A DNA stretch of 64,000 bases from Lachnospiraceae bacterium. Lineage in GTDB: Bacteria > Bacillota > Clostridia > Lachnospirales > Lachnospiraceae. A program made the translations under genes and the position numbers. This document shows, in pieces, positions 30,232 through 39,752 of the stretch (position 1 is the stretch's first letter; every line of letters begins with the position of its first letter). Under the pieces are notes generated by a model, which had not been told where the DNA came from, did not search any database, and saw only the letters and a program-made list of their open reading frames with translations. The stretch covers positions 1-64,000 of the forward strand of contig DLZQ01000032.1 in NCBI GenBank assembly GCA_003447295.1. The letters run 5' to 3'.

Positions 30232-30726
30232 ATGAACAACGCAAAAGGAACGGTTTTTAAATTCGGAGATAACGTGGATACCGACGTTATCATTCCCGCA
30301 AGATATCTGAATTCCTCCGATCCCGCAGAACTGGCTACCCACTGCATGGAGGACATTGATAAGGATTTTATCAAGAATGTGAAAAAAGGTGACATTATCG
30401 TAGCGGAGAAGAACTTCGGCTGCGGATCCTCCAGAGAGCATGCCCCCATCGCCATCAAGGCGGCAGGCGTCAGCTGCGTCATTGCAGAGACCTTCGCCCG
30501 AATCTTCTACCGCAATGCCATCAATATCGGGCTGCCCATCATTGAGTGTCCCGAGGCATCCAGGAAGATTCAAAACGGTGACGAAGTCGAGATCGACTTC
30601 AATACCGGCGTGACCAAAGATCTCACCACCGGCGAGAGCTTCCAGGGACAGGCATTCCCCGAGTTCATGCAGAAGATCATTGCTGCAGAGGGACTGATCA
30701 ACTACATCAATAGTAAAGAAGATTAG
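30232..30726 (+). CDS. leuD: 3-isopropylmalate dehydratase, small subunit
   Basis: Swivelling-domain partner of LeuC in leucine synthesis. The 164-residue product shows [15 protein letters not shown] near the N-terminus and the substrate loop [19 protein letters not shown]. Its length fits the short LeuD type that pairs with a short LeuC. It is the last gene of the leuCD pair; the terminator 15 bases downstream also serves the convergent CDF gene. Confidence 0.95.
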   Translation: MNNAKGTVFKFGDNVDTDVIIPARYLNSSDPAELATHCMEDIDKDFIKNVKKGDIIVAEKNFGCGSSREHAPIAIKAAGVSCVIAETFARIFYRNAINIGLPIIECPEASRKIQNGDEVEIDFNTGVTKDLTTGESFQGQAFPEFMQKIIAAEGLINYINSKED

Positions 30727-30741
30727 GAAAAAAGTTTAAGA

Positions 30742-30767
30742 AAAAGAGCAGCCTGTGCTGCTCTTTT
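30742..30767. terminator. Bidirectional terminator between leuD and the CDF gene
   Basis: AAAAGAGCAG pairs perfectly with CTGCTCTTTT, extended by one pair around the loop CTGT; A-run and T-run serve both converging genes. Confidence 0.8.
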
Positions 30768-30773
30768 CTGTGG

Positions 30774-31943
30774 TTATCGAACCACTGCCTTATCTACATC
30801 TATCACCGTATAGAAGTCCGGATGGTTCATCTGAATCCGTTTCGTGACAGAGTCAACCACCTCCTGATCGGAGACGGGATAATCATAGGGAACTACGATG
30901 TCAAAAATGATATTCGTGTGGGTCGGTCCCTGGACAATGCGGAAATCATGCATGCTGAGTTTTGGATCGATCTGATCCAGATAAGTGTTTACCTCCGCTT
31001 TCAGGGACAGTGTCTTGGGATCATTGGTGCTGACGGGATCCATGTGGATCACCGCATTACAGTTTAATTTGCTGCGCAGTTCATGCTCAATGGTATCGAT
31101 CGTATCGTGCAGGGTCAGAATATTTCCATCGGCGGGAACCTCTGCATGCAGAGAGATCAGTGTTCTGCCGGGTCCGTAGTTATGTACGATGAGATCGTGG
31201 ATCCCGGTGACAGCATCATAGGAGAGTACGATATCATTGATCTGCTTCACAAACTCCGGTTCAGGGGGCTGCCCCAGCAGAGGACTGATGGTATCCTTCG
31301 CAGCTACGAAGCCGGAGTAGAGGATGAACATACCCACCAGTACACCACAGTAGCCATCGATAATGATGCCGGAGGTGGCGGAGACGATGGTGCCAATGAG
31401 AACCACCGTGGTTGCCACCACATCGCTTAAACTGTCAATGGCCGTAGCCTTCATGGCTACGGAGCTGATCCGGGTACCGATGCGGCGGTTATAGAGTGCC
31501 ATATAGCATTTTACCAGGATCGAAAATATCAGGATGCCAATAATGACAGGGGAGTAGTCAGGAGCTTCCGGATGGAAAATCTTGCTTACAGAACTTTTTA
31601 CCAGTTCGAAGCCCATGAGCACGATCAGGATGGACACTAACAGTCCGGAGATATATTCGATCCGTCCGTGCCCAAAGGGATGATCGGAGTCCGGCTTCTG
31701 TCCGGCCATCCTGAAGCCCACCAGCGTAATGATGGAGGATGCCGCATCCGACAGGTTATTGAATGCATCCGCCGTGATGGCGATGGAATGACTGAACAAG
31801 CCTGCCAGAGCCTTGGTGGTGAACAGGATCAGATTGAAACAGATACCGACGATACCGCAGAGCACACCATATGCCTGACGAACGCCGGAATCCGTAACGT
31901 TTTCATGATCCCTGATAAATAATTTTGCCAATAATGTAACCAT
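30774..31943 (-). CDS. Cation diffusion facilitator (CDF) family metal efflux transporter
   Basis: Predicted divalent-cation/proton antiporter of 389 residues with about six membrane spans and a C-terminal cytoplasmic metal-sensing domain. The transport-site residues appear in HSIAITADAFNNLSDAASS and the partner HPFGHGRIEYISGL. A much longer reading from 32150 lacks a ribosome site; ATG 31943 has AAGGGG at seven bases and a good promoter. Metal specificity (Zn, Mn, Fe or Co) cannot be read with confidence. Confidence 0.9.
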   Translation of the reverse strand: MVTLLAKLFIRDHENVTDSGVRQAYGVLCGIVGICFNLILFTTKALAGLFSHSIAITADAFNNLSDAASSIITLVGFRMAGQKPDSDHPFGHGRIEYISGLLVSILIVLMGFELVKSSVSKIFHPEAPDYSPVIIGILIFSILVKCYMALYNRRIGTRISSVAMKATAIDSLSDVVATTVVLIGTIVSATSGIIIDGYCGVLVGMFILYSGFVAAKDTISPLLGQPPEPEFVKQINDIVLSYDAVTGIHDLIVHNYGPGRTLISLHAEVPADGNILTLHDTIDTIEHELRSKLNCNAVIHMDPVSTNDPKTLSLKAEVNTYLDQIDPKLSMHDFRIVQGPTHTNIIFDIVVPYDYPVSDQEVVDSVTKRIQMNHPDFYTVIDVDKAVVR

Positions 31944-31980
31944 AAGATAACCCCTTTTCCCAAATGAGAGTTTAAGAGAT

Positions 31981-32009
31981 ATTGTAGCGCATATGAAGGG
32001 AAAATACAA
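31981..32009 (-). promoter_or_regulatory. Promoter for the CDF gene
   Basis: On the minus strand: TTGTAT, 17 bases, TACAAT, ending 37 bases before the start codon. Confidence 0.6.
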
Positions 32010-32032
32010 GTGCAAGAAATCAGCGGTTGCTA

Positions 32033-32061
32033 TTGCGCATCCGGCATTTTCAGTGTATAAT
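32033..32061 (+). promoter_or_regulatory. Promoter for gpmI
   Basis: TTGCGC, 17 bases, TATAAT, about 110 bases before gpmI and back to back with the CDF promoter. Confidence 0.6.
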
Positions 32062-32174
32062 CTCCGTGGATGTAATATAGAAACTTTTATAACGGATCCT
32101 GAGGGCAGAGAAATCGCCCCCGGAAACGTACAGGTAATGATAATGAGCATAAAGTAAAAATGGAGGAACGATCG

Positions 32175-33716
32175 ATGAGAAAGAAACCGGTTGTATTAAT
32201 GATCCTGGATGGCTATGGATTAAATGATAAGACAGAGGGCAATGCCGTAGCAATGGCGAACACCCCTGTCATGGATTCCCTGATGAAGGAGTATCCTTAT
32301 GTACATGGTAACGCCAGTGGTTTGGCAGTAGGACTTCCCGAGGGTCAGATGGGTAACTCTGAAGTAGGTCATATGAACATGGGTGCCGGCCGTATCGTAT
32401 ATCAGGAGCTGACCCGTATCACCAAGGAGATCCAGGACGGAGACTTTTTTAAGAATGAAGCTCTGTTAAAGGCTATTGATAACTGTAAGAAGAACAACAG
32501 CGCCCTGCACCTGATGGGTCTGTTATCCGATGGTGGCGTACACAGCCACATCACCCATCTGTACGGTCTGCTGGAGCTGGCTAAGCAACAGGGACTGGAA
32601 AAAGTATATGTTCACTGCTTCTTAGACGGACGTGATACTCCTCCCGCCAGCGGTAAGAGCTATGCAGAGCAGTTAAATGAAGAAATGAAGAAAATCGGTG
32701 TAGGTAAGATCGCTTCTGTAATGGGACGTTACTATGCTATGGATCGTGATAACAACTATGACCGTGTACAGCTGGCTTACGATGCCATGACCGAAGGCAA
32801 AGGTCTGACCGCTGCCTGCGGTATCTGCGGTATCCAGGAGTCTTACGACAGAGAAGAGACCGATGAGTTTGTAAAACCTACTGTTGTTGTAGAAGACGGC
32901 AAGGCAGTCGGACTGGTGCAGGACAAGGATTCCGTAATTTTCTTCAACTTCCGTCCCGACCGTGCAAGAGAGATCACCAGAGCTTTCTGTGATGATGACT
33001 TCAAGGGATTTGACCGCGTGAGAAAGGACATCACCTTCGTATGCTTCTCCGATTATGATCCTACGATTCCTAATAAAGAAGTGGCATTCCACAAGATCGC
33101 AATTACCAATACCTTCGGTGAATGGCTGGCAGCACATGATATGAAGCAGGCACGTATTGCCGAGACCGAGAAGTATGCACATGTAACCTTCTTCTTCAAC
33201 GGCGGCGTAGAGCAGCCCAACGAGGGAGAGGATCGTATCCTGGTAAATTCTCCCAAGGATGTAGCTACCTACGATCTGAAGCCCGAGATGAGTGCTCCCG
33301 CAGTAAGTGAGAAGCTGCTTGACGCGATCCGTTCTGAAAAATACGATGTGATCGTGATCAACTTCGCGAACCCCGATATGGTAGGCCATACCGGTGTGAT
33401 CTCCGCAGCCATCAAGGCTATTGAGACCGTAGATGAGTGCGTAGGCAAGGCAGTACAGGCAGTGAAGGATGTAGACGGCGTTCTGTTCATCTGTGCAGAC
33501 CACGGTAACGCAGAGCAGATGATCGATTACACCACCGGTCAGCCTCATACCGCACATACCACCAATCCGGTTCCTTTCATCCTGGTAAACTACGATCCTG
33601 CATACACTCTGAAAGAGGGCGGATGCCTGGCAGATATCGTACCTACCCTGATCAACGTGATGGGTATGGAGCAGCCCGCAGAAATGACCGGCAAGTCTCT
33701 GTTAATTAAGAAATAG
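32175..33716 (+). CDS. gpmI: Cofactor-independent phosphoglycerate mutase
   Basis: Interconverts 3- and 2-phosphoglycerate in glycolysis using two metal ions. The 513-residue product has MILDGYG at the N-terminus, the catalytic serine in GQMGNSEVGHMNMGAGR, FLDGRDTPP, and the metal site CADHGNAEQM. The in-frame ATG at 32160 lies upstream of the GGAGGA site, so 32175 is the start. It is a single-gene unit; enolase, the next glycolytic step, follows 1.2 kb later after an oxidoreductase gene. Confidence 0.96.
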   Translation: MRKKPVVLMILDGYGLNDKTEGNAVAMANTPVMDSLMKEYPYVHGNASGLAVGLPEGQMGNSEVGHMNMGAGRIVYQELTRITKEIQDGDFFKNEALLKAIDNCKKNNSALHLMGLLSDGGVHSHITHLYGLLELAKQQGLEKVYVHCFLDGRDTPPASGKSYAEQLNEEMKKIGVGKIASVMGRYYAMDRDNNYDRVQLAYDAMTEGKGLTAACGICGIQESYDREETDEFVKPTVVVEDGKAVGLVQDKDSVIFFNFRPDRAREITRAFCDDDFKGFDRVRKDITFVCFSDYDPTIPNKEVAFHKIAITNTFGEWLAAHDMKQARIAETEKYAHVTFFFNGGVEQPNEGEDRILVNSPKDVATYDLKPEMSAPAVSEKLLDAIRSEKYDVIVINFANPDMVGHTGVISAAIKAIETVDECVGKAVQAVKDVDGVLFICADHGNAEQMIDYTTGQPHTAHTTNPVPFILVNYDPAYTLKEGGCLADIVPTLINVMGMEQPAEMTGKSLLIKK

Positions 33717-33748
33717 TAACTGTACCATATTACTATGACAAGAAATGA

Positions 33749-33785
33749 TTCCTCAGGCACTTTGCACGGTGCCTGGGGATTTTAT
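33749..33785 (+). terminator. Intrinsic terminator after gpmI
   Basis: TCCTCAGGCAC pairs with GTGCCTGGGGA (G-U tolerated), then TTTTATA. Confidence 0.7.
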
Positions 33786-33825
33786 ATCTAAATTTTCTTA
33801 TCAGCAGGAGGAAGAATTATATTAT

Positions 33826-34860
33826 ATGGAACAGAAGAGAAATCTGGTAACTTTAGGAAGTACGGGAATTACTGTGGAGAAGAACTCCTTCGGAGCACTG
33901 CCCATCCAGCGTATCTCCAAAGAATCAGCCATCGGACTGCTTCGCAAAGCCTATGCGGCTGGCGTGACCTTTTACGACACTGCCAGATACTATACCGACA
34001 GTGAAGAGAAAGTGGGCGCTGCTTTTTGGGGTATGCGGGATAAAATATATATCGCTACCAAGACCGGAGCCACCACAGCAGAAGGCTTCTGGAAGGAGCT
34101 GCATACTTCCCTGGAAAAATTAAAAACAGACTATATCGACATTTATCAGTTCCATAACCCGGCATTCTGCCCGAAGCCGGGAGACGGCACAGGATTGTAT
34201 GAAGCTATGCTGGAAGCGAAGGACAAAGGCATGATCCGCCATATCGGCATCACGAACCATCGCCTGAATGTGGCACATGAAGCCATCGAAAGCGGACTGT
34301 ATGAGACTCTGCAGTTTCCTTTCTGTTATCTGGCAACGGATAAGGATCTGGAGCTGGTACAGGATTGTAAAAAAGCAGGCATGGGATTTATCGCCATGAA
34401 AGCACTGTCCGGCGGACTGATCAATAATTCAGCAGCGGCATATGCATATCTGGCACAGTTTGATAATGTACTTCCGATCTGGGGAGTGCAGCGGGAGAGC
34501 GAGCTGGATGAATTTCTGTCCTATATAGATAATCCTCCTGCATTAACACCCGAATTGCAGGCGGTGATCGACCATGACAGAGAAGAACTGCAGGGAGAAT
34601 TCTGCAGAGGCTGCGGCTACTGCATGCCCTGCCCCGCGGGAATCGAGATCAACAACTGTGCCCGCATGAGTCTGATGATCCGCAGAGCACCTTCCGCCGC
34701 ACAGCTGACAGACGAGATGCAGGCGAAGATGCGTAAGATTGAAGAGTGCCTGCATTGTGGCAGATGCAAATCCAAGTGTCCCTACGGACTGGATACTCCG
34801 GCACTGCTTGAGAAAAATTATAAGGATTACTGTGAGATCCTTGCCGGAAAAGCGTATTAA
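33826..34860 (+). CDS. Aldo/keto reductase with C-terminal iron-sulfur domain
   Basis: A 344-residue oxidoreductase. The aldo/keto reductase barrel shows the tetrad in context: FYDTARYYTDSEEKVG (D and Y), IATKTG (K) and QFHNP (H). The C-terminus adds two ferredoxin-like clusters, CRGCGYCMPCPAGI and CLHCGRCKSKCPYG, enough for two 4Fe-4S centres. Such fusions are common in anaerobes and probably couple to ferredoxin rather than only NADPH; substrate unknown. The ATG at 33826 follows GGAGGAA; the longer reading begins inside the gpmI terminator. Confidence 0.88.
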   Translation: MEQKRNLVTLGSTGITVEKNSFGALPIQRISKESAIGLLRKAYAAGVTFYDTARYYTDSEEKVGAAFWGMRDKIYIATKTGATTAEGFWKELHTSLEKLKTDYIDIYQFHNPAFCPKPGDGTGLYEAMLEAKDKGMIRHIGITNHRLNVAHEAIESGLYETLQFPFCYLATDKDLELVQDCKKAGMGFIAMKALSGGLINNSAAAYAYLAQFDNVLPIWGVQRESELDEFLSYIDNPPALTPELQAVIDHDREELQGEFCRGCGYCMPCPAGIEINNCARMSLMIRRAPSAAQLTDEMQAKMRKIEECLHCGRCKSKCPYGLDTPALLEKNYKDYCEILAGKAY

Positions 34861-34881
34861 CGCATAGCAGATCTGAATAAT

Positions 34882-34943
34882 AACCTCCTTATGGGACATA
34901 CTTACCTAAGAAATAGTAAGTTAAGGATGCCTGTAAGGAGGTT
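34882..34943 (+). promoter_or_regulatory. Leader hairpin that masks the enolase ribosome site
   Basis: AACCTCCTTA (34882-34891) is perfectly complementary to TAAGGAGGTT (34934-34943), which is the enolase Shine-Dalgarno. A small hairpin (34900-34905 with 34916-34921) sits in the loop. The 3' arm runs straight into TTTTTT and the ATG, so the same fold could act as a terminator for the upstream gene or as a ribosome-site mask. Confidence 0.55.
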
Positions 34944-34947
34944 TTTT

Positions 34948-36267
34948 ATGGAAAAATATCTGGAGATCATCGAAGTACACGGAAGGGAGATCCTGGATTC
35001 GAGAGGGAATCCCACGGTGGCTGCTGTCGTTACCGTGAAGGACAAAGAGACCGGAAGATGCACAAAAGGTATGGCGGCAGTGCCTTCCGGAGCCAGCACC
35101 GGTCAGTTCGAGGCCGTGGAACTCAGGGACGGTGAGACCAGGTATTTCGGTCTGGGCGTGCAGCATGCCGTGAAAAATATAGACGAGAAAATTGCAAGTG
35201 TTTTACTGGGAGAAAATGCCCTGGAGCAGATCCGTATCGACAGAATTCTACGGGAGACGGACGGCACGGACAACAAGAGCAGCTTAGGTGCCAATGCCAT
35301 GCTGGCAGTGTCCATGGCGGTGGCAAGAGCAGCTGCGGAGGCACTGGGCCTTCCCCTGTACCGTTACTTCGGAGGAATCTCTCCGAGACTTCTGCCGGTA
35401 CCTATGATGAATATCTTAAACGGCGGAAAGCATGCGGCGAACACCGTGGATTTCCAGGAGTTCATGATCATGCCCGTGCAGGCTAAAAACTTTGCGGAGG
35501 GGTTACGGATCTGTGCGGAAATTTATCATAATCTGAAAAAACTGCTGGAGGAGAAAGGCTTGTCCACCGGAGTCGGGGATGAGGGCGGCTTTGCACCCAA
35601 TCTGCCGGATGCGGAGAGCGTGCTGGATTTCCTTGTGGAGGCGATCGAGGCTTCCGGATATGTCCCGGGACAGGATATCAAGATCGCCATGGATGCCGCC
35701 AGCAGCGAACTTTATAATGAAAAAACGGGAATGTACCATTTTCCCGGGGAGAGTAAGCTGAAGGGAGAGGAAGTCCTGCGGGATACCGGAGAAATGATCT
35801 CGTATTATGAACGGCTCGTGGAGAACTATCCCATTATCTCTATTGAGGACGGACTGGATGAAAATGACTGGGACGGTTGGCAGGAGCTTACAAAACGGCT
35901 GGGGGAGAAGATCCAGTTAGTGGGAGATGATCTGTTTGTCACAAATACAAAGCGGCTGGATGCCGGGATCAAACTTCATTGTGGTAATGCCATTCTGGTA
36001 AAAGTCAATCAGATCGGAACCTTGTCCGAAGCCTTCGAAGCGGTGGAAATGGCACACAAGAATGGTTACAAGGCGGTGATCTCCCACAGATCCGGCGAGA
36101 CGGAGGATACCACCATAGCGGACATAGCGGTGGCACTGAATGCCGGACAGATCAAGACCGGAGCACCCTGCCGCAGCGATCGTGTGGCGAAGTACAACCG
36201 GTTGCTTGCCATGGAAGAGGAGTTAAAGGATGCCGCGGCGTATATGGAGCCGTTTCGCAAGATCTGA
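34948..36267 (+). CDS. eno: Enolase (phosphopyruvate hydratase)
   Basis: Dehydrates 2-phosphoglycerate to phosphoenolpyruvate. The 439-residue product has [15 protein letters not shown] at the N-terminus, [17 protein letters not shown], the metal site GDEGGFAP and the C-terminal [19 protein letters not shown]. Some stretches are more divergent than in typical enolases, so a second eno copy elsewhere is possible. ATG 34948 is set by an excellent AAGGAGG; the longer reading from 34891 starts in the leader hairpin. Confidence 0.94.
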   Translation: MEKYLEIIEVHGREILDSRGNPTVAAVVTVKDKETGRCTKGMAAVPSGASTGQFEAVELRDGETRYFGLGVQHAVKNIDEKIASVLLGENALEQIRIDRILRETDGTDNKSSLGANAMLAVSMAVARAAAEALGLPLYRYFGGISPRLLPVPMMNILNGGKHAANTVDFQEFMIMPVQAKNFAEGLRICAEIYHNLKKLLEEKGLSTGVGDEGGFAPNLPDAESVLDFLVEAIEASGYVPGQDIKIAMDAASSELYNEKTGMYHFPGESKLKGEEVLRDTGEMISYYERLVENYPIISIEDGLDENDWDGWQELTKRLGEKIQLVGDDLFVTNTKRLDAGIKLHCGNAILVKVNQIGTLSEAFEAVEMAHKNGYKAVISHRSGETEDTTIADIAVALNAGQIKTGAPCRSDRVAKYNRLLAMEEELKDAAAYMEPFRKI

Positions 36268-36315
36268 ATGGTTGCGCAACAAAATGTAAACTACAAAAAA
36301 TAAAAAATGTATAAA

Positions 36316-36352
36316 CAGGAGGATTTTCATCACCGGAAATCCTCCTGCTTTT
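36316..36352 (+). terminator. Intrinsic terminator after eno
   Basis: CAGGAGGATTT pairs with AAATCCTCCTG, then CTTTTATAG. Confidence 0.75.
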
Positions 36353-36592
36353 ATAGTAAAACGATAGAAAAATACATGAGTGAAAGAAAAATGCACAAAA
36401 ATAAAATGTTTAAATATACATAATAGAAGCGTAAAATATACACTATATGCAGATTTGAAAAACAGAAACTATTTTTATTGAAAAAGTTTTTCATAAATAT
36501 ACAGACATATGTGCGCGCTACACGCACAGCGGAAGGAGACAGCAAAAGAGGCAGAGTCACGGAAACCGGCAGATGCTTCATGTGTAATTCAG
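36353..36592. other. AT-rich intergenic stretch before the opp promoter
   Basis: Part of a 472-base gap between eno and oppB. I see no gene here. It is AT-rich on the left and GC-richer near 36510-36590; a regulator site could be hidden but none matches a motif I can name. Confidence 0.5.
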
Positions 36593-36621
36593 TTGACACA
36601 GCCTCAAAAGTGTTGTAATAT
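36593..36621 (+). promoter_or_regulatory. Promoter of the opp operon
   Basis: Consensus TTGACA, 17 bases, TAATAT. Transcription would start near 36628, giving a leader of about 110 bases with a weak hairpin. Confidence 0.8.
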
Positions 36622-36739
36622 AACAAAAGTCGTTGTCGGAAAGTAAAGTACATTTTACGTGCGTGTATACTTGCATACAAATGCGAAAAATGCATTTTAT
36701 TAATGTCCGTAGGCAAAAGAAAAGCAAGGAGTTGAAGAG

Positions 36740-37657
36740 ATGCTTAAATATATTGCAAAACGTATCGGTCTGGCGCTGATCACGATTTTTACAGTAGCAA
36801 CACTCACCTTTTTCCTGATGAACATGGTTCCCGGTGGACCGTTCCTCTCGGAGAAAGCAGTAAGCCCCGCTGCACAGGCAGCCCTGGAGGCAAAATATGG
36901 ACTGGACAAGCCTTTGTCCCAGCAGTATCTGACGTATATGAAAGATGCTTTGCACGGTGATTTCGGAGAGAGTCTGAAGCAGAGAGGAAGAACCGTTACT
37001 TCTATTATAGTATCCAAGTTCCCTGTATCTGCAAGAGTAGGTGGACTTTCCGTTATCGTAGCGCTGTTGGTAGGTATTCCTCTGGGATGTCTGGCAGCTA
37101 CCCATCGCGGCAAGACGCTGGACAGCGTGATCTCCGTGATCTCCACCTGTGGTATTGCGGTACCAAGCTTCGTTATATGTACTCTGCTTCTTTATTTCCT
37201 GGGAAGTAAGGTAAAGATACTGCCCACCTACGGAATCGGCACCTGGAAGCATTATGTGATGCCCGTGATCGCACTGGCATTGTACCCAACTGCTTATATT
37301 ATGAGACTGATGCGTTCTTCCATGCTGGATGTTCTGGGACAGGATTATATGAGAACCGCTACGGCGAAGGGAGTAAAGCCTTTCTTCCGTCTGTTCAAGC
37401 ATGCACTGAGAAATGCACTGCTCCCCGTTATCACCTATGTAGGTCCTATGATGGCTTATACTATGACAGGAAGTTTCGTAGTAGAGAAGATTTTCACGAT
37501 CCCCGGTCTGGGCAATGAATTTGTCAGCTCGATCATTAACCGTGACTACACCATGATCATGGGTACCACCATTTTCCTCGCAACACTGATGGTTGTCATG
37601 AATGTGCTGGTGGATATCGTATATAAGATCGTCGACCCCAGGATCAAGTTGAAGTAA
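36740..37657 (+). CDS. oppB: Oligopeptide ABC transporter permease OppB
   Basis: First membrane subunit of an oligopeptide importer, 305 residues. It begins MLKYIAKRIGLALITIFTV, typical of OppB/DppB, has about six spans, and carries the coupling loop DVLGQDYMRTATAKGV. A characteristic SFVVEKIFTIPGLG follows. It leads a five-gene operon in the order B-C-D-F-A, with oppC 23 bases downstream. Confidence 0.93.
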   Translation: MLKYIAKRIGLALITIFTVATLTFFLMNMVPGGPFLSEKAVSPAAQAALEAKYGLDKPLSQQYLTYMKDALHGDFGESLKQRGRTVTSIIVSKFPVSARVGGLSVIVALLVGIPLGCLAATHRGKTLDSVISVISTCGIAVPSFVICTLLLYFLGSKVKILPTYGIGTWKHYVMPVIALALYPTAYIMRLMRSSMLDVLGQDYMRTATAKGVKPFFRLFKHALRNALLPVITYVGPMMAYTMTGSFVVEKIFTIPGLGNEFVSSIINRDYTMIMGTTIFLATLMVVMNVLVDIVYKIVDPRIKLK

Positions 37658-37680
37658 GATTAACAGGAAGGAAGATACCG

Positions 37681-38730
37681 ATGAAAGAACCGAATGCTAT
37701 GAGCTTTCATGTAAAATATAAACCGGAAGATTTTATGCCGGCGAATGAAGAAGAGAAGCAGAGCCAGGTCATCATGCGTGAGAGCGTGGGCTTCTGGCAG
37801 GATGGCTTCCGCAGACTTCGTAAGAATAAGGTTGCCATGGTCAGCCTCTTCGTTATTATTGTAGTTATGATCTTTTCCTTTATCGTGCCTGCATTTTATC
37901 CCTATGATTACAAGACACAGATCAAAGGAAGCGAGAATCTGCACCCCATGCAGTATTCCGAGAAAGAGATAGAGCGTATGGATGCGGGAGAGAAGGTATT
38001 CCCCCATGTGCTTGGTACCGATAAAATGGGCCGTGATTATGCCATCCGTGTTATGATGGGAAGCCGTATTTCACTGCTGGTTGGCTTGATCGCTACTGCC
38101 ATTATTTTTGTGATCGGTTCCCTGATCGGTTCCATCTCTGCATTCTTCGGTGGATGGGTGGACCTGATCATCATGCGTATTGTGGATATTATCTATACGA
38201 TACCGGATTTCCTGCTGATCGTACTGCTGTCCTTTGCGTTAAAGGATCCGCTGGCAAAGCTGGCACAGCTTCCCGGATTCGGATGGATGCAGATCGTAGG
38301 ATCTAACCTGATCAGTATCTTCATCGTATTCGCATTGCTGTACTGGGTAGGAATGGCACGTATGGTACGAAGCCAGATCCTGACCCTGAAGGAAAATGAT
38401 TATGTCATGGCAGCCAAGGCTCTGGGAGCCAAGGATGGCCGTATCATTAAAAAGCATCTGCTGACCAACTGTATCGGTACGCTGATCGTTACCACCACAC
38501 TGCAGATCCCTTCCTCTATTTTTACCGAGAGTTATTTGAGCTTCTTAGGTATGGGTGTGGCAGTTCCTCTGCCTTCCCTGGGAAGTCTTGCAAGTGATGC
38601 CATTAACGGAATGATCACATTCCCGTACCTGCTGTTTGCACCCTGTCTGCTGATCAGTCTGATCATCTTAAGCTTTAACCTGTTTGGTGACGGACTTCGT
38701 GACGCATTTGACCCGAAGCTTAAGAATTAA
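37681..38730 (+). CDS. oppC: Oligopeptide ABC transporter permease OppC
   Basis: Second membrane subunit, 349 residues with a long cytoplasmic N-terminus (FWQDGFRRLRKNKVAM), about six spans, and the coupling loop TLKENDYVMAAKALGAKDG. The segment HVLGTDKMGRDYAIRVMMG is a hallmark of OppC/DppC. AAGGAAG precedes the start. oppD follows directly. Confidence 0.93.
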   Translation: MKEPNAMSFHVKYKPEDFMPANEEEKQSQVIMRESVGFWQDGFRRLRKNKVAMVSLFVIIVVMIFSFIVPAFYPYDYKTQIKGSENLHPMQYSEKEIERMDAGEKVFPHVLGTDKMGRDYAIRVMMGSRISLLVGLIATAIIFVIGSLIGSISAFFGGWVDLIIMRIVDIIYTIPDFLLIVLLSFALKDPLAKLAQLPGFGWMQIVGSNLISIFIVFALLYWVGMARMVRSQILTLKENDYVMAAKALGAKDGRIIKKHLLTNCIGTLIVTTTLQIPSSIFTESYLSFLGMGVAVPLPSLGSLASDAINGMITFPYLLFAPCLLISLIILSFNLFGDGLRDAFDPKLKN

Positions 38731-38747
38731 TGGAAGGAGTAGTGAAG

Positions 38748-39752
38748 ATGGATAACAATTATCTGGTAGATATACAGCATGAACGTCTCTCTTTCTTTAC
38801 TCCTGCCGGAGAAGTAAAGGCACTGAACGATGTCTCCATTCACCTGAAGGAAGGGGAAGTACTGGGCATCGTAGGAGAGAGTGGTTCCGGTAAATCCGTA
38901 ACCGCATACAGTCTGATGGGACTGACCGCTTATCCCGGTAAGCTGATAGGCGGAGAACTTCACTTCAATGGACACGAAGTGGAGAAAATGACCGAAAAAG
39001 ATTTTTCCAAAATGCGTGGTAAAGAGGTCTCCATTATTTTCCAGGATCCTCTGACCAGCTTAAATCCCGTATATACCATTGGTAATCAGATCATGGAAGT
39101 GATTCGTCTGCATACCGATGCGGACAAGAAAAAGGCATATGCAAGAGCAGTGGAGCTTTTGTCTCTGGTAGGTATCAATGAACCGGAGAAACGTATGAAG
39201 CAGTATCCCCACGAGCTGTCCGGTGGTATGAGACAGCGTGTCATGATCGCAATTGCGCTGGCATGTGAACCGAAGCTTCTGATCGCCGATGAGCCTACTA
39301 CCGCACTGGACGTTACCATTCAGGCGCAGATCCTGGAGCTGATGATGGAGCTGAAGGACAAGCTGGGCATGGCAATCATCATGATCACCCATGACCTGGG
39401 TATCGTGGCGAGCATGTGTGACCGTATTGCAGTCATGTATGCCGGTCGTATCGTGGAGACCGGTACCTGTGACGAGATCTTCTACCATCCGAAGCATGAA
39501 TATACCAAGGGCCTTCTGGAGAGTATCCCCCGTCTGGACAGCACGAAGCATGAGAAGCTGATCCCCATCGAGGGTAATCCGGTGGATCTTCTGAATCCTC
39601 CCGAGGGATGTGCATTCGCACCCCGCTGTAAGAACTGCATGAAGATCTGCCTGAGAGAGAATCCTCCTAAGACGGATTTCAGCGAGACGCATTATGCACA
39701 CTGCTTTATGAACCAGAAAGCTGAGATGGAGGGAGGAAATACCAATGAGTGA
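38748..39752 (+). CDS. oppD: Oligopeptide ABC transporter ATPase OppD
   Basis: ATP-binding subunit, 334 residues. Walker A is GESGSGKS, the signature is LSGGMRQR, and Walker B is LLIADEPTTALD. The C-terminal oligopeptide-transporter extension has four cysteines (CAFAPRCKNCMKIC) that may bind an iron-sulfur cluster, as in the OppD/DppD group. ATG 38748 is used because AAGGAG precedes it; the ATG at 38730 overlaps the oppC stop. Its end overlaps oppF by 8 bases. Confidence 0.93.
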   Translation: MDNNYLVDIQHERLSFFTPAGEVKALNDVSIHLKEGEVLGIVGESGSGKSVTAYSLMGLTAYPGKLIGGELHFNGHEVEKMTEKDFSKMRGKEVSIIFQDPLTSLNPVYTIGNQIMEVIRLHTDADKKKAYARAVELLSLVGINEPEKRMKQYPHELSGGMRQRVMIAIALACEPKLLIADEPTTALDVTIQAQILELMMELKDKLGMAIIMITHDLGIVASMCDRIAVMYAGRIVETGTCDEIFYHPKHEYTKGLLESIPRLDSTKHEKLIPIEGNPVDLLNPPEGCAFAPRCKNCMKICLRENPPKTDFSETHYAHCFMNQKAEMEGGNTNE

